Shown here: piece after piece, positions 43,034 to 52,188 of the stretch
Position numbering within the stretch: the first letter of the stretch is position 1
How the letters are laid out: every line of letters begins with the position of its first letter
DNA from: Aliikangiella coralliicola
GTDB taxonomy: Bacteria > Pseudomonadota > Gammaproteobacteria > Enterobacterales > Kangiellaceae
Direction: 5' to 3'
Assembly: GCF_007004725.1 (NCBI RefSeq)
Contig: NZ_ML660161.1
Span: 421,122 to 485,121 of the forward strand
Length of the DNA stretch: 64,000 bases
Made by a program: the position numbers and the translations under genes
The notes under the pieces: model-generated
The model's input: only the letters and a program-made list of their open reading frames with translations
Told to the model about the DNA's origin: nothing
Databases searched by the model: none

Positions 43034-43651
43034 ATGAGATTAATACTTGTAATCGGGTTGTTGTCGCTAATTGTAGCTTGCGGGAGCACGCCAAAGGACG
43101 TTGCTTCAGGCCCGGCCACAAGCCAGGATAAAAAACTTCTGGTGGACCAATATTATATTGGCGTTGACGATATTGTGTCGGTCAATGTCTGGAAAAACCC
43201 GGAATTGTCGATTACTGTCCCGGTCCGACCTGATGGCAAAATTTCAGTTCCATTGGTTGGAGAAGTGACTGCAGGCGGAAAAACCCCCGTTGAAGTTGCC
43301 GACGATATTACGAACAAACTCGCTAAATATATAAGAGATCCGCGAGTGGCAGTGATTCTTAATGAGTTAAGAAGTCACGAATTCCTGTCTCGTGTTCGAG
43401 TGACTGGCGCGGTGAGATCGCCAATGTCTTTACCTTTTAGACAAGGTATGACTGTACTGGACGTGGTTTTGGAAGCCGGCGGCTTGAATGAGTTTGCCTC
43501 TGCTAATAGCACAAGATTGTTTAGAAAGGTTGATGGAAAGGTAAATACCATTGATATTGAGCTTTTTGAAATCCTCAATAACGGTGACATGGCAACAAAT
43601 TACTCACTTGAGCCAGGAGATATCTTGTCTATTCCAGAGCGTATTTTTTAA
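43034..43651 (+). CDS. Polysaccharide export lipoprotein (Wza/EpsE-like)
   Basis: A 205-residue outer-membrane-associated export protein. The signal peptide ends in the lipobox IVAC (Cys near residue 16). A polysaccharide export (PES) domain follows (DQYYIGVDDIVSVNVW to about residue 110), then a SLBB domain (VRVTGAVRSPMSLPFRQGM). The short form, about half the size of Wza, matches the XrtA-associated type and probably needs a separate barrel for the outer membrane; the barrel gene at 46015 is a candidate. GGGGAAAA precedes the ATG. Confidence 0.94.
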   Translation: MRLILVIGLLSLIVACGSTPKDVASGPATSQDKKLLVDQYYIGVDDIVSVNVWKNPELSITVPVRPDGKISVPLVGEVTAGGKTPVEVADDITNKLAKYIRDPRVAVILNELRSHEFLSRVRVTGAVRSPMSLPFRQGMTVLDVVLEAGGLNEFASANSTRLFRKVDGKVNTIDIELFEILNNGDMATNYSLEPGDILSIPERIF

Positions 43652-43663
43652 TTTGGTGACAAT

Positions 43664-45187
43664 ATGAAATTTTCGATTGGTGATCTTGTAAAGCGAATTC
43701 TTCGCGAAGCGTGGGAACGAAAAAAGATTGTAGCGGCGGTTTACCTGGTAACCGCGTTTTCGTTTTTGGTGCTTGCCTGGGTATGGCCGCGGGTTTATAC
43801 CTCATCGAGTGTGATTTTAGTTGATCAACAGGACATTCTAAGTCCATTAATGGAAGGGACTGCTGTTACTTCTTCTAGCGTAATTGATCGGGCTAAGATG
43901 GCCAGGCAGGTAATTTTCAGCAGAGAATCGATGCTAAAAATTATTGATGCCGGTGAGTTTTTTGATGAAGAGCCTACTCCCGTTCAAATGGACTTACAAG
44001 TAGAAGAAATAAAGTCAAAAACAAATTTTAGTAATTCAGGCAAGAACTTAATCGAAATCCGGTTTAGTGATCTTGACCCCGAGAGAGCTTTTAACGTTGC
44101 TAAAACGATGACATCAATTTTTGTTGATGACACTATCAAAGCCAAGCAGGCAGAAAGTCGAGCAGCTTATGAGTTTATTAATAACGAGGTTAATAATTAC
44201 CATAAAAAACTACAAGCGGTCGAACTGGCAATAAAAGAATTTCGTTCGAGAAATATTGATTCCTCCGCACCAGGCTCAAAAACTGTAACCAATGATCGCT
44301 TGTTGGAATTAAAGCGGCAATTGGAAAATATCAACCTGGAAATCCATAGTGAAGATTCTAAATTGTTGGCCAGACGAAGGCAGTTATCAGGTGAAGGAAC
44401 AGGTATCAGCTCCTCAAGCTTGGCACGTGAATCTGCGTTGAATCAAAGAATTGTTAATCTCGAAAGCCGGTTGGACACACTTCGGCTCGATTATCATGAT
44501 ACCTTTCCTGACATTGTACAAATCAAAAGCCAAATTGCGACTTTAAAAAAGCAGATTGTCGAGGAAATAGAAAGTCGTAAGACTGGTGCATATGAAGAAT
44601 TGAAAGAAGGTCCAATCTATCAGGAAGTAAGAAGCCAGGTGTTGAGAATTCAAACGAATATTTCAACCTTGAAATCCAGACGAGACCAAATTCAGAAAAT
44701 GTATGATAAAGAAGCTGAAACCATGTCAAAGATTAACGCGGTTGATGCTGAGTTAGCAGAATTAACTCGTGACTATACGGTTAATCAAGAGCTTTACCAA
44801 GATTTGTCTCGGCGAAGAGAAAGCGCAAAAATTTCGATGAATATTGACCTTGAAAATCAGGGGTTATCAATCAAAGTTCAGGAAAATGCGACTTTACCAG
44901 TTGTTCCGAAAGGAATTCGTTTTGCCCACATAATATTGGCAGGCTTGGTTCTTAGTTTTGGCGCTCCCCTTGTTTTAGTTTACGGACTTTCTCTCATTGA
45001 TAATAAAGTGCGTGATGAGCATGTCGTGACAGATTCACTAATGCTTCCTGTGTTGGCATCTGTGTATTATGTTAATACTCCAAGAGAAAGAAGAAGTAAT
45101 TATATAAGTTCCTCCATTATGGTGATGATAGTTTTGGTTGTTTGGAGTGTATATGGTTACGCAATTTGGTTGAGAATGAATGGTTAA
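43664..45187 (+). CDS. EPS chain-length determinant (Wzz-like)
   Basis: A 507-residue inner-membrane co-polymerase. A first helix (about 24-44) and a last helix (about 482-500) bracket a periplasmic region with long coiled coils (about 150-380). A third hydrophobic segment (about 415-440) is characteristic of the XrtA-associated chain-length family. No kinase domain is fused; the ATPase is a separate protein encoded three bases downstream. It should control polymer length and link polymerisation to the export protein. Confidence 0.93.
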   Translation: MKFSIGDLVKRILREAWERKKIVAAVYLVTAFSFLVLAWVWPRVYTSSSVILVDQQDILSPLMEGTAVTSSSVIDRAKMARQVIFSRESMLKIIDAGEFFDEEPTPVQMDLQVEEIKSKTNFSNSGKNLIEIRFSDLDPERAFNVAKTMTSIFVDDTIKAKQAESRAAYEFINNEVNNYHKKLQAVELAIKEFRSRNIDSSAPGSKTVTNDRLLELKRQLENINLEIHSEDSKLLARRRQLSGEGTGISSSSLARESALNQRIVNLESRLDTLRLDYHDTFPDIVQIKSQIATLKKQIVEEIESRKTGAYEELKEGPIYQEVRSQVLRIQTNISTLKSRRDQIQKMYDKEAETMSKINAVDAELAELTRDYTVNQELYQDLSRRRESAKISMNIDLENQGLSIKVQENATLPVVPKGIRFAHIILAGLVLSFGAPLVLVYGLSLIDNKVRDEHVVTDSLMLPVLASVYYVNTPRERRSNYISSSIMVMIVLVVWSVYGYAIWLRMNG

Positions 45188-45190
45188 ATT

Positions 45191-46015
45191 ATGAGTATTA
45201 TCGAATCTGCATATTTAAAGTCGAAGAAAGATAAAGGCGATGCTCTGGACGAGGAGAAAAGGGAAGAAATTCTTGCGCCTGGTGGTGAGTTTTCTGTTCC
45301 CAGAAAAAAAGAAGCGCAAGATTTGGTTTCTTCTCGGAAGGAAATCTCGAGAATGTCGCAAGAAGCCGTTTTTGAGCAAAATGATTACTTGTCAAAAAGG
45401 CTTATTTTTTCGAATATGCCGGACACTATCTTACTCAACAAATATCGAAATTTAAGAACTCGTTTGTTGGCTACATCCGAAACAGAAAATTTTGTTACCT
45501 TAGTAACATCTGTACTTCCCGGCGGAGGCAGTAGTTTAGTTGCTGCTAATTTAGCAACGACTTTTGCTTTTGACGAAGCGAAAACTGCTATGTTGATAGA
45601 TGCCAATATACATCATCCAACCCTAAATAGTTTATTAGAAGTTAATGCAGAAAAAGGGCTTATCGATTATCTGGAATCTGAAGATTGGAAAGAAGATGAA
45701 ATTCTCTACGAAACAAGAATTCCGCGTTTAAGATTTGTGCCTAGCGGGTTGGTTAGAGAAAATTCGGCGGAGTATTTTACTTCCGAACGAATGAAAAGTT
45801 TTATGCACCATTTAGTATCCCGTTATCCTGATCGATACCCGATTATTGATGCGCCGAGTATTGCTTACTCGGCTGATACTCAAATATTAACTGAGCTTTG
45901 TGATAAGGTCATATTAGTGGTTAAGTATGGACAGTGCTCCGAAGAAGAAATCCGCAAAGCGGCATTGGCTATTGGTAGAGAAAAATTTGCTGGAATTGTG
46001 CTCAATCAATTTTAA
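45191..46015 (+). CDS. BY-kinase-like EPS ATPase, degenerate Walker A
   Basis: A 274-residue cytoplasmic protein with the fold and place of the tyrosine autokinase in XrtA-type EPS loci. The P-loop reads LPGGGSSLVAANLA (from residue 109): the Lys of the usual GKS/T is Ser. The Walker A' motif is LIDANIHHP, with Asp137, and the Walker B motif is PIIDAPS. The C-terminus ends IVLNQF and lacks the tyrosine cluster of autokinases. By sequence it should bind ATP poorly or not at all and not autophosphorylate, so a structural role with the chain-length protein is likely; this is inference. Upstream gap is three bases and the next gene overlaps by one base. Confidence 0.85.
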   Translation: MSIIESAYLKSKKDKGDALDEEKREEILAPGGEFSVPRKKEAQDLVSSRKEISRMSQEAVFEQNDYLSKRLIFSNMPDTILLNKYRNLRTRLLATSETENFVTLVTSVLPGGGSSLVAANLATTFAFDEAKTAMLIDANIHHPTLNSLLEVNAEKGLIDYLESEDWKEDEILYETRIPRLRFVPSGLVRENSAEYFTSERMKSFMHHLVSRYPDRYPIIDAPSIAYSADTQILTELCDKVILVVKYGQCSEEEIRKAALAIGREKFAGIVLNQF

Positions 46016-47364
46016 TGAAAAATAATAAATACCTATCAAAAATTAAAACTGTCGCCGCATTCGCTATTTTAGGGCAGATCTACTCAGTGCATTCGCTGGA
46101 GTATGCTGTTTCTGTTAGTACTGAAACTGAGTATAGCGATAATATTTCACAAGCCCTGAACTCCGAAGAAGGGGATCGACTGTCACTGGAGTTAGGATTT
46201 ACCTTATCAACAGAGAATACAAAGTCTTGGGATATTAATTTATCCGGTGCTTACTCCGATGAAAACTACTCGGTGGATTCTTTAGCTGATCAAACCAATA
46301 AAGAATTCGATGCGAGAGTTTTTTATCGACCGCCAACCAGCAATTTCAGATTGTTGTTTTTAGAAAGTTACACCATTGTTCCCAGAAACAGATTTGCTGT
46401 AGAGAATGTTGATAATACTAGAAACATCAACGTAGCCACTTTGAGGCCGTCATATTTTTTTAATGTCACTAGTGGGGATAAATTAAATATTGAAGTTTCT
46501 AAAACTGATTTAGATAATGACGAAATCGAAGGAGCAGGGTTTACCACTAACGGTTCCCGACAGGATGATGAGATTTCTGTCAGTTGGGAGCGTGTCATCA
46601 ATGCAAACACATTTTTATCGATTGTCCGGAATGATGTCAAAGTAGACTATTCAGCGAGTATGGCGGAAGGCGCGGTCGACTACGATCAAATCGACACCTT
46701 TATTAGCTATCGAAGAGTGGTCGGGATGACTCAATATCAATTAGATTTTGGACGGTCGGAGCTGACTAATCAGCTCGGGCAAAAAAGTGAAGATGAATTG
46801 ATTACCGCTTCACTTGGACGACAAATTAATCGAACTCACTTTATTAGCTTTAGCGGGAGAAAAGGATTTGATTCATTGTTAGGAACCGATATCGCCACTG
46901 AAACAGTTGATGTTATTAATCCAACTAATGAATTTCAATCTGCTTCGAAAGTGCGGGAGATCAATTTTGGCTATGCTATTGAAGATAACACAGATAGTTT
47001 GAGCTTCTCTCTCTTCGACCGTGAACTCATTGGTGTAGATTCCACTGATGAAGAAAAGCGTCAGGGATTAACTGCTCAATATTCTGTTTCTATGTCTCGT
47101 TATTTCAATACGCCGTTAGAGTCGAATATTGAAATTGGGTACAGTTTAGCCAAGAGTGATTTTTCTATCACTGGTGTTAATACATCCGCAAACTCGGTAG
47201 AAAACTTGAGACTTAGATACAATCACAATCAGACAAGAGCATTGTCTTACTATGCTGAAATATCGAGAAGACTTAGCTATTTGCAATTAGCTGGTTTACC
47301 GGAAGAGAAAAGAGACTCATCGTCGATAGTTATCGGAGTACGTTATAACTTTACTCCACGTTAA
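46015..47364 (+). CDS. EPS-associated outer-membrane beta-barrel protein
   Basis: A 449-residue protein with a signal peptide (about 1-27) and alternating strand patterns ending in VIGVRYNFTPR, a typical barrel C-terminus. It resembles in size and position the outer-membrane protein conserved in XrtA/PEP-CTERM EPS loci. It may supply the outer-membrane pore that the short export lipoprotein lacks; that role is inferred from position. The ATG overlaps the ATPase stop by one base (TAATG), so the two are coupled. Confidence 0.85.
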   Translation: MKNNKYLSKIKTVAAFAILGQIYSVHSLEYAVSVSTETEYSDNISQALNSEEGDRLSLELGFTLSTENTKSWDINLSGAYSDENYSVDSLADQTNKEFDARVFYRPPTSNFRLLFLESYTIVPRNRFAVENVDNTRNINVATLRPSYFFNVTSGDKLNIEVSKTDLDNDEIEGAGFTTNGSRQDDEISVSWERVINANTFLSIVRNDVKVDYSASMAEGAVDYDQIDTFISYRRVVGMTQYQLDFGRSELTNQLGQKSEDELITASLGRQINRTHFISFSGRKGFDSLLGTDIATETVDVINPTNEFQSASKVREINFGYAIEDNTDSLSFSLFDRELIGVDSTDEEKRQGLTAQYSVSMSRYFNTPLESNIEIGYSLAKSDFSITGVNTSANSVENLRLRYNHNQTRALSYYAEISRRLSYLQLAGLPEEKRDSSSIVIGVRYNFTPR

Positions 47365-47453
47365 CCAATTCTATTGATTGAGAGATGGTCTTAGTTTATT
47401 TAAAAAGGAATTTTGTCAGAGGTTCTTTTCAAAAGCAGGCAGTATGTTGTACC

Positions 47454-47481
47454 AATAACCGCTTTTATTAAAGCGGTTATT
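47454..47481 (+). other. Perfect hairpin between barrel and deacetylase genes
   Basis: AATAACCGCTTT (47454-47465) and AAAGCGGTTATT (47470-47481) form a 12-pair stem with a TATT loop, 89 bases after the barrel gene stop and 24 bases before the deacetylase ATG. No pure T-run follows. It may reduce read-through or stabilise an upstream mRNA segment. Confidence 0.6.
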
Positions 47482-47505
47482 GTTGTCTGTTTACCAGGAA
47501 TTATT

Positions 47506-48267
47506 ATGAGTTCAATTTACATGTATCACGCAGTGGGAAATGAAACGCAGATTTCCGGTGCGGATCCCTTTTATGCAGTAACAGAAAGCAACTTCCGCGA
47601 GCAGGTTCGCTTAATTGGTGATAGCTTGCCAATTGCAACGCAAATTGCGGACAAAGGATATATTAGCCAGCATTGCATTACTTTTGATGATGGTCATTTA
47701 TCTAACTACTCTGTCGCATTTCCAATTTTAAAAGAGCAAGGATTAAAAGCCGAATTTTATGTTAATAGTGCTTTTATCGGCCAACCTGATTATATGACCT
47801 GGCAGCAGTTGCGTGAAATGCTAGAAGCTGGGATGACGATTCAGTCTCATGGTCATACTCATCCATATTTTTCCGATTTATCCAGTGAGCTGATTGAAAG
47901 CGAGCTTGATAGTTCAAAGAAGATGATTGAAGACAAACTCGGAGAGGCAGTGGTGGTATTTGCGCCGCCTGGGGGTCGTTATGACAAACGAGTCGTTTCT
48001 ATCGCAGAGCAACTTGGATATCGATGTATCGCCGATTCTTCGCCAGGAATATGCCAGGCTAACCATGGATTTACAGTTCCTCGATTTCCTATTCTTGCCA
48101 ACACTAGCAATTCACTAGTTAATGATTATAAGAATAAATACTCAATACCTGTTTTGAAGCAGACAGCAAAATATTATTCTTTTGCTGTCGCAAAAAAAGT
48201 TTTAGGTAATAAGATTTATGACAACATCCGTAGCAAATTATTAGGTGAAACAAATACGAGCGTATGA
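47506..48267 (+). CDS. NodB-type polysaccharide deacetylase
   Basis: A carbohydrate esterase 4-type enzyme, 253 residues from the ATG at 47506. Metal and catalytic motifs: ITFDDGH, QSHGHTHPYF, and FAPPGGRYDKR. It begins SSIYMYHAVG, a common start for this group in XrtA-type EPS loci. The frame is open to a TTG at 47413, but AGGA lies six bases before 47506, and the longer form would have to read through a perfect hairpin; so I prefer 47506. It may remove N-acetyl groups from the polymer or a precursor. The next gene overlaps by four bases. Confidence 0.88.
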   Translation: MSSIYMYHAVGNETQISGADPFYAVTESNFREQVRLIGDSLPIATQIADKGYISQHCITFDDGHLSNYSVAFPILKEQGLKAEFYVNSAFIGQPDYMTWQQLREMLEAGMTIQSHGHTHPYFSDLSSELIESELDSSKKMIEDKLGEAVVVFAPPGGRYDKRVVSIAEQLGYRCIADSSPGICQANHGFTVPRFPILANTSNSLVNDYKNKYSIPVLKQTAKYYSFAVAKKVLGNKIYDNIRSKLLGETNTSV

Positions 48268-49427
48268 GCGAGTTAATCTTTTGGCTTTGTGCCTTCATGA
48301 TGTTTTATATTTTTGCCGGGTATCCGGCATTAATTTTATTGCTATCTAAATTTAAGTCGCCGGTGTCCCATAGTCCCATCAAAGAATATCCGACGGTTGA
48401 AGTCATTATTGTTGTCAGAAATGCTGAAAGCTACGTTGCGGAGAAAATAGCGAGCATTCAAAACCTTGACTATCCGGCCGATAAAATTAGAACTCTATTT
48501 ATTTCCGATAATTCAACCGATGGAACGGTTGATGTTATCAACAAGCTTACTGAAGTTGAAAATGACACTGATGGAGTTGAAGGTCAGGAAAAGATCAGAG
48601 TTGTTGATAACGAGTTCAAATCGTCAAAATCTGCTTGTTTAAATCAGGCAATTAAATTATCTAACGCAGATTTACTACTACTGACAGATATAAGACAAAC
48701 ATTGGAATCCGATAGTCTCCAAAAGCTTGCTCGGCACTTTTCGGATGATTCGGTCGGTGCCGTGAGCGGTGAACTGGTTTTACGAGATAGTGATGGAAAC
48801 GATTTTGGCAGCGGAATGGATGCTTATTGGCGTTATGAGAAATTTATTCGGCATCATGAATCCCTGGTTGATTCGGTTCCTGGAGTGACTGGTGCGATCT
48901 ATGCGATGCGCCGAGAACTTTATCAGGACATTCCAGCGGAAACTTTACTGGATGATGTGCTCATTCCCATGAATTTGATTCTGAAAAACAAAAAAGTATT
49001 GTTTGAGCCTGAAGCGATTGCCTATGACATTCCATCGTCAGATATTGGTCGAGAGAAAATTCGGAAAACTCGTACACTTGCAGGCAACTGGCAATTGCTG
49101 CAACTGAGACCTATGTTGCTTAACCCATTGAAAAATAGAATTTGGCTGCAGTTTATCTCTCATAAGATATTAAGGTTGATTAGCCCTTTATGTCTGTTAC
49201 TCATGTTTTTTGCCAGTATTTTAGCAGCGAAAGATTCCGCTTTCTTTGTGTTAGTCAGTGTGCTGCAAATAGTCGTTTATGGAACGCTTTTAGTTGCTTT
49301 AAAGAAACAGCAACTACTAAAGCATAAACCCATAAAGATTGCTTATTCGTTTATGGTGCTAATGTATTTCACTGTACTAGGCTTCTTGTTTTTTGTTTCT
49401 AAAAAACATTTGCAAATATGGAAGTAG
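48264..49427 (+). CDS. Glycosyltransferase family 2, membrane-bound
   Basis: A 387-residue GT2 enzyme with an N-terminal helix (about 4-22), a GT-A catalytic domain (about 40-280) and three C-terminal helices. Nucleotide-sugar and metal motifs: VEVIIVVRNAE, SDNSTDGT, LLLTDIRQTL in the DxD position, and LDDVLIP as the acceptor-side acidic motif. GNWQLLQL takes the place of QxxRW. The layout is that of processive or polyprenyl-linked sugar transferases. The start overlaps the deacetylase stop by four bases. Confidence 0.92.
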   Translation: MSELIFWLCAFMMFYIFAGYPALILLLSKFKSPVSHSPIKEYPTVEVIIVVRNAESYVAEKIASIQNLDYPADKIRTLFISDNSTDGTVDVINKLTEVENDTDGVEGQEKIRVVDNEFKSSKSACLNQAIKLSNADLLLLTDIRQTLESDSLQKLARHFSDDSVGAVSGELVLRDSDGNDFGSGMDAYWRYEKFIRHHESLVDSVPGVTGAIYAMRRELYQDIPAETLLDDVLIPMNLILKNKKVLFEPEAIAYDIPSSDIGREKIRKTRTLAGNWQLLQLRPMLLNPLKNRIWLQFISHKILRLISPLCLLLMFFASILAAKDSAFFVLVSVLQIVVYGTLLVALKKQQLLKHKPIKIAYSFMVLMYFTVLGFLFFVSKKHLQIWK

Positions 49428-49476
49428 TGCCTATGCTATCAATCACTGAATGTTTCAATATGAAAGGAATGTATTG

Positions 49477-50589
49477 GTGTTAAAAGTATTACATATTGTC
49501 CAATCGTTGAATGTCGGTGGACTGGAAAATGGTGTCGTTAATCTTGTTAATCAAGCGGATAAAAATCATCTGGATGTTGATGTTTTATGCCTGCGAGATA
49601 AAGGCACCCTTGCAGCTAAAGTGATTGACTCGGAAAGCAGGGTACATTTTGACGGTAATCAATCAGAAAGTATTTTAACCGCTATTAAAAAAGTTTATGC
49701 GCTTTGCAAAGGTAAAAAGTATGACATTGTTCATACCCATGGTTGGGCGACTATGCTTCCTGGATATATTGGCGCCAAGTTAGCCGGAATTGCGACGATT
49801 ATTAACGGCGAACACGGAACGCTTTATTTTAGTAGCAAAACCCAGATTATTGCGCAGAATTTATTATTCAAATTGATGGATTTGAATTTGTCAGTATCGA
49901 AAGTACTGATCGACGAAATAAAGAGTAAATTTGATTATCGGGGAGATAATTTTAAAGCTATCCTGAATGGTGTTGATGAAAAGAAGTTTTCTCCAGATAG
50001 CACCTCAAGAAATGAAATTCGAAACTCATTGAATATTGGCCCAGACGATTTTGTTGTTGGAAGCGTCGGGCGCTTAGTAGAAGTTAAAAATTATCCTTGC
50101 CTGATTCGTGCTTTTGCCGGATTGCCGAGTGCACGCCAATCTTACCTTGTGTTAGCTGGTTATGGCGATCAACAAACAAAACTCGAACAGCTTTGCCAAG
50201 AGCTTGGTGTCGCTGACTCTGTTAAGTTTTTGGGAAAGAGAAGTGACATTCCGGCAATAATTAACAGTTATGACGTTTTTGTTTTACCATCTTTTCGCGA
50301 AGGTCTGTCTAATACTATTTTAGAGTCATTGTCTTGTGGGGTGCCGGTAATTGCTTCTAACGTGGGTGGTAACCCTGAGATGGTAATGGACGGAATTAAT
50401 GGCTTTTTATTTGAAAGCGATAATGATCAAGCATTGATAGAGAAAATTGCGTCACTGCAGGGTAATCAGGATTTATTAATGGATTTTTCTAATAAGGCCC
50501 GCAAGCTTGTTCTGGAGTCATTTACGCTAGACACAATGGTTGATAACTATCAGTCAGCATACTATGAATTGGCGGAAAGAAAAGTTTAA
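49477..50589 (+). CDS. Glycosyltransferase family 4
   Basis: A GT-B fold, retaining glycosyltransferase of about 370 residues. The N-terminal domain starts LKVLHIVQSLNVGGLENGVVNL, partly shown by its VGGLENG loop; the C-terminal domain has VGRLVEVKNY, FLGKRSDI and the EX7E motif in FREGLSNTILESLSCGVPVIAS. It resembles the sugar transferases of XrtA-type EPS loci. The frame is open from an ATG at 49450 that lacks a ribosome site; AAGGA lies before TTG 49474 and GTG 49477, and either could be the start. It acts in the cytoplasm on lipid-linked intermediates. Confidence 0.92.
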   Translation: MLKVLHIVQSLNVGGLENGVVNLVNQADKNHLDVDVLCLRDKGTLAAKVIDSESRVHFDGNQSESILTAIKKVYALCKGKKYDIVHTHGWATMLPGYIGAKLAGIATIINGEHGTLYFSSKTQIIAQNLLFKLMDLNLSVSKVLIDEIKSKFDYRGDNFKAILNGVDEKKFSPDSTSRNEIRNSLNIGPDDFVVGSVGRLVEVKNYPCLIRAFAGLPSARQSYLVLAGYGDQQTKLEQLCQELGVADSVKFLGKRSDIPAIINSYDVFVLPSFREGLSNTILESLSCGVPVIASNVGGNPEMVMDGINGFLFESDNDQALIEKIASLQGNQDLLMDFSNKARKLVLESFTLDTMVDNYQSAYYELAERKV

Positions 50590-50739
50590 CTAATAGACTT
50601 GAATAGAAAAATCGAACAAAAAACTTGAACGGAAAAACAATTCCAGATTTTAACAGTAAAATAGTTTCTTGATAGCAAATTTTGAGTGAAATTGGATGAC
50701 AAGAGACGATCAATATTAAGTGGTTAATACGACAAAGCT

Positions 50740-52128
50740 ATGGGTTTCGCTTACGCATTTTATTTTTTCACATTTATTCTCAGCATAGTAAGACCTGTTT
50801 GGGGTTTTGTTGGACTGGTTGTTAGTGTACTTATTCGATTTCAGGATCGTTTTCCAGGCATCGCTTCAATTAAGCCGTTTACTTTACTTTTTCTGGGAAT
50901 GGTTATCGGTTGCTTTGTTCATAAAGATAAACTGATTCAAAGCGATTGGAAACAAGACAAACTTTTACTCGTTATGCTGGGCGTTTCTTTTTTTGGGCTA
51001 ATTCTTTTAGAGCCTGGTGATTTGATTGGTGAAACCTGGCAATTTATTAGCTCGTTAGCATTCTACTTTTTTGCATCACGCCTACTCACTGAGAAAAAAC
51101 ATTACTACGTATTATTTTCGGCCATGTCCCTTTGTATCGCTTATATGGGGTATGAAGCTATTGAAAGCGTGACTAATTTTCCCGAAACCACGCCTTATAT
51201 CGATCCAAGGTCAGGGCGATGGCAAGGGATTGGTTACTATGAAAACTCGAATGAGTTTGCCCAGTTGATGGTAACCACAATGCCATTTTTGTTCGCGTTG
51301 GTCTTGATCAGAAAGAGCATGTTGATGTCGATTGCCGCTATCGCCTGTATTGGATTAATGATTTATGTCATTGGTAAAGCCTCTTCCCGAACTGTAATGC
51401 TGATTTTAGGCATGATGGTGGTCTTAACTGTGGTGTTAAGAGGAAAAGGAAATGTTATTAAAAAATCCCTGGTTGGTGGTATTATTGGCGCCCTGTTGCT
51501 GGTTGGATTGACTTTTGTACCAGGCCCTATCCAGGATAGATTAGGGACCGTATTAAATGCTGGTTCTGACTCTTCTTTTCAGGGAAGAACCCGAGCATGG
51601 GGATATGGTTTTGATATGTTGAGCTGGTATCCAGTGACCGGCGTCGGCAAAGGGCAGTGGATGGAATACCATGGATTGATGCCCCATAATTCCTATGTTC
51701 AGATTATGGCGGAGCTGGGTCCTGTGGGGATTTACGCGTTTATCTGGATTCTGGTTTTATCGTTTAAAGAGTTTAGACCCTTTTTAAGTGCCGGAGAGGA
51801 GGGGCAGCAGAAAAAGAAAACTGTGAGGCCGGTGTGGGGGGAGGAGCCGCCCGATGAAGCGGTGCCCGGTAAAATGGGAGACACAGATAAGCAAGACGAC
51901 ATTTCCGACGGAGAAACTGAACCGATTGATCAGGAAACGAAAACCCTGGTCATCTCTGTAATTGTTATATTTGTCGGCTGGCTGGTTTACATATTGTTAG
52001 GAAATCAGGGCTATTCGGTTTGGACCTATTTTTATATCGGCCTTTGTGCTTCGGTTAGAAACTTATTGCCAGGTAACCGTCAAAAAGTTAAGCAAACTGA
52101 TGGTTTAGGTCAACCTGAAACGAATTAG
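50740..52128 (+). CDS. O-antigen ligase/polymerase-like membrane protein
   Basis: A 462-residue polytopic membrane protein with about ten helices and the Wzy_C/O-antigen ligase region: RSGRWQGIGYYENSNEFAQ, then the large loop, then GVGKGQWMEYHGLMPHNSYVQIMAELG. It resembles the ligase-like proteins of XrtA-type EPS loci and is the likely polymerase here, as no other Wzy candidate is present. A hydrophilic Lys/Glu/Asp-rich cytoplasmic loop of about 50 residues (347-398) is inserted before the last helices and looks poorly ordered. The gap of 150 bases before it may hold an internal promoter; I see none that is clear. Confidence 0.88.
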   Translation: MGFAYAFYFFTFILSIVRPVWGFVGLVVSVLIRFQDRFPGIASIKPFTLLFLGMVIGCFVHKDKLIQSDWKQDKLLLVMLGVSFFGLILLEPGDLIGETWQFISSLAFYFFASRLLTEKKHYYVLFSAMSLCIAYMGYEAIESVTNFPETTPYIDPRSGRWQGIGYYENSNEFAQLMVTTMPFLFALVLIRKSMLMSIAAIACIGLMIYVIGKASSRTVMLILGMMVVLTVVLRGKGNVIKKSLVGGIIGALLLVGLTFVPGPIQDRLGTVLNAGSDSSFQGRTRAWGYGFDMLSWYPVTGVGKGQWMEYHGLMPHNSYVQIMAELGPVGIYAFIWILVLSFKEFRPFLSAGEEGQQKKKTVRPVWGEEPPDEAVPGKMGDTDKQDDISDGETEPIDQETKTLVISVIVIFVGWLVYILLGNQGYSVWTYFYIGLCASVRNLLPGNRQKVKQTDGLGQPETN

Positions 52129-52188
52129 AAATACGATTGAAATTATTGAAGAAAGCGTTAGACGGCGTTTTCTATTTTAAGGAAAAAC

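Noticed and set aside
45191-46015. Calling the EPS ATPase a functional tyrosine kinase
   Set aside because: The Walker A Lys and the C-terminal Tyr cluster are absent, so the kinase label would overstate what the sequence shows.
47413-47505. Longer deacetylase form from TTG 47413
   Set aside because: It would encode through a perfect 12-pair hairpin, the TTG has a short spacing to its ribosome site, and ATG 47506 has a well-placed AGGA.
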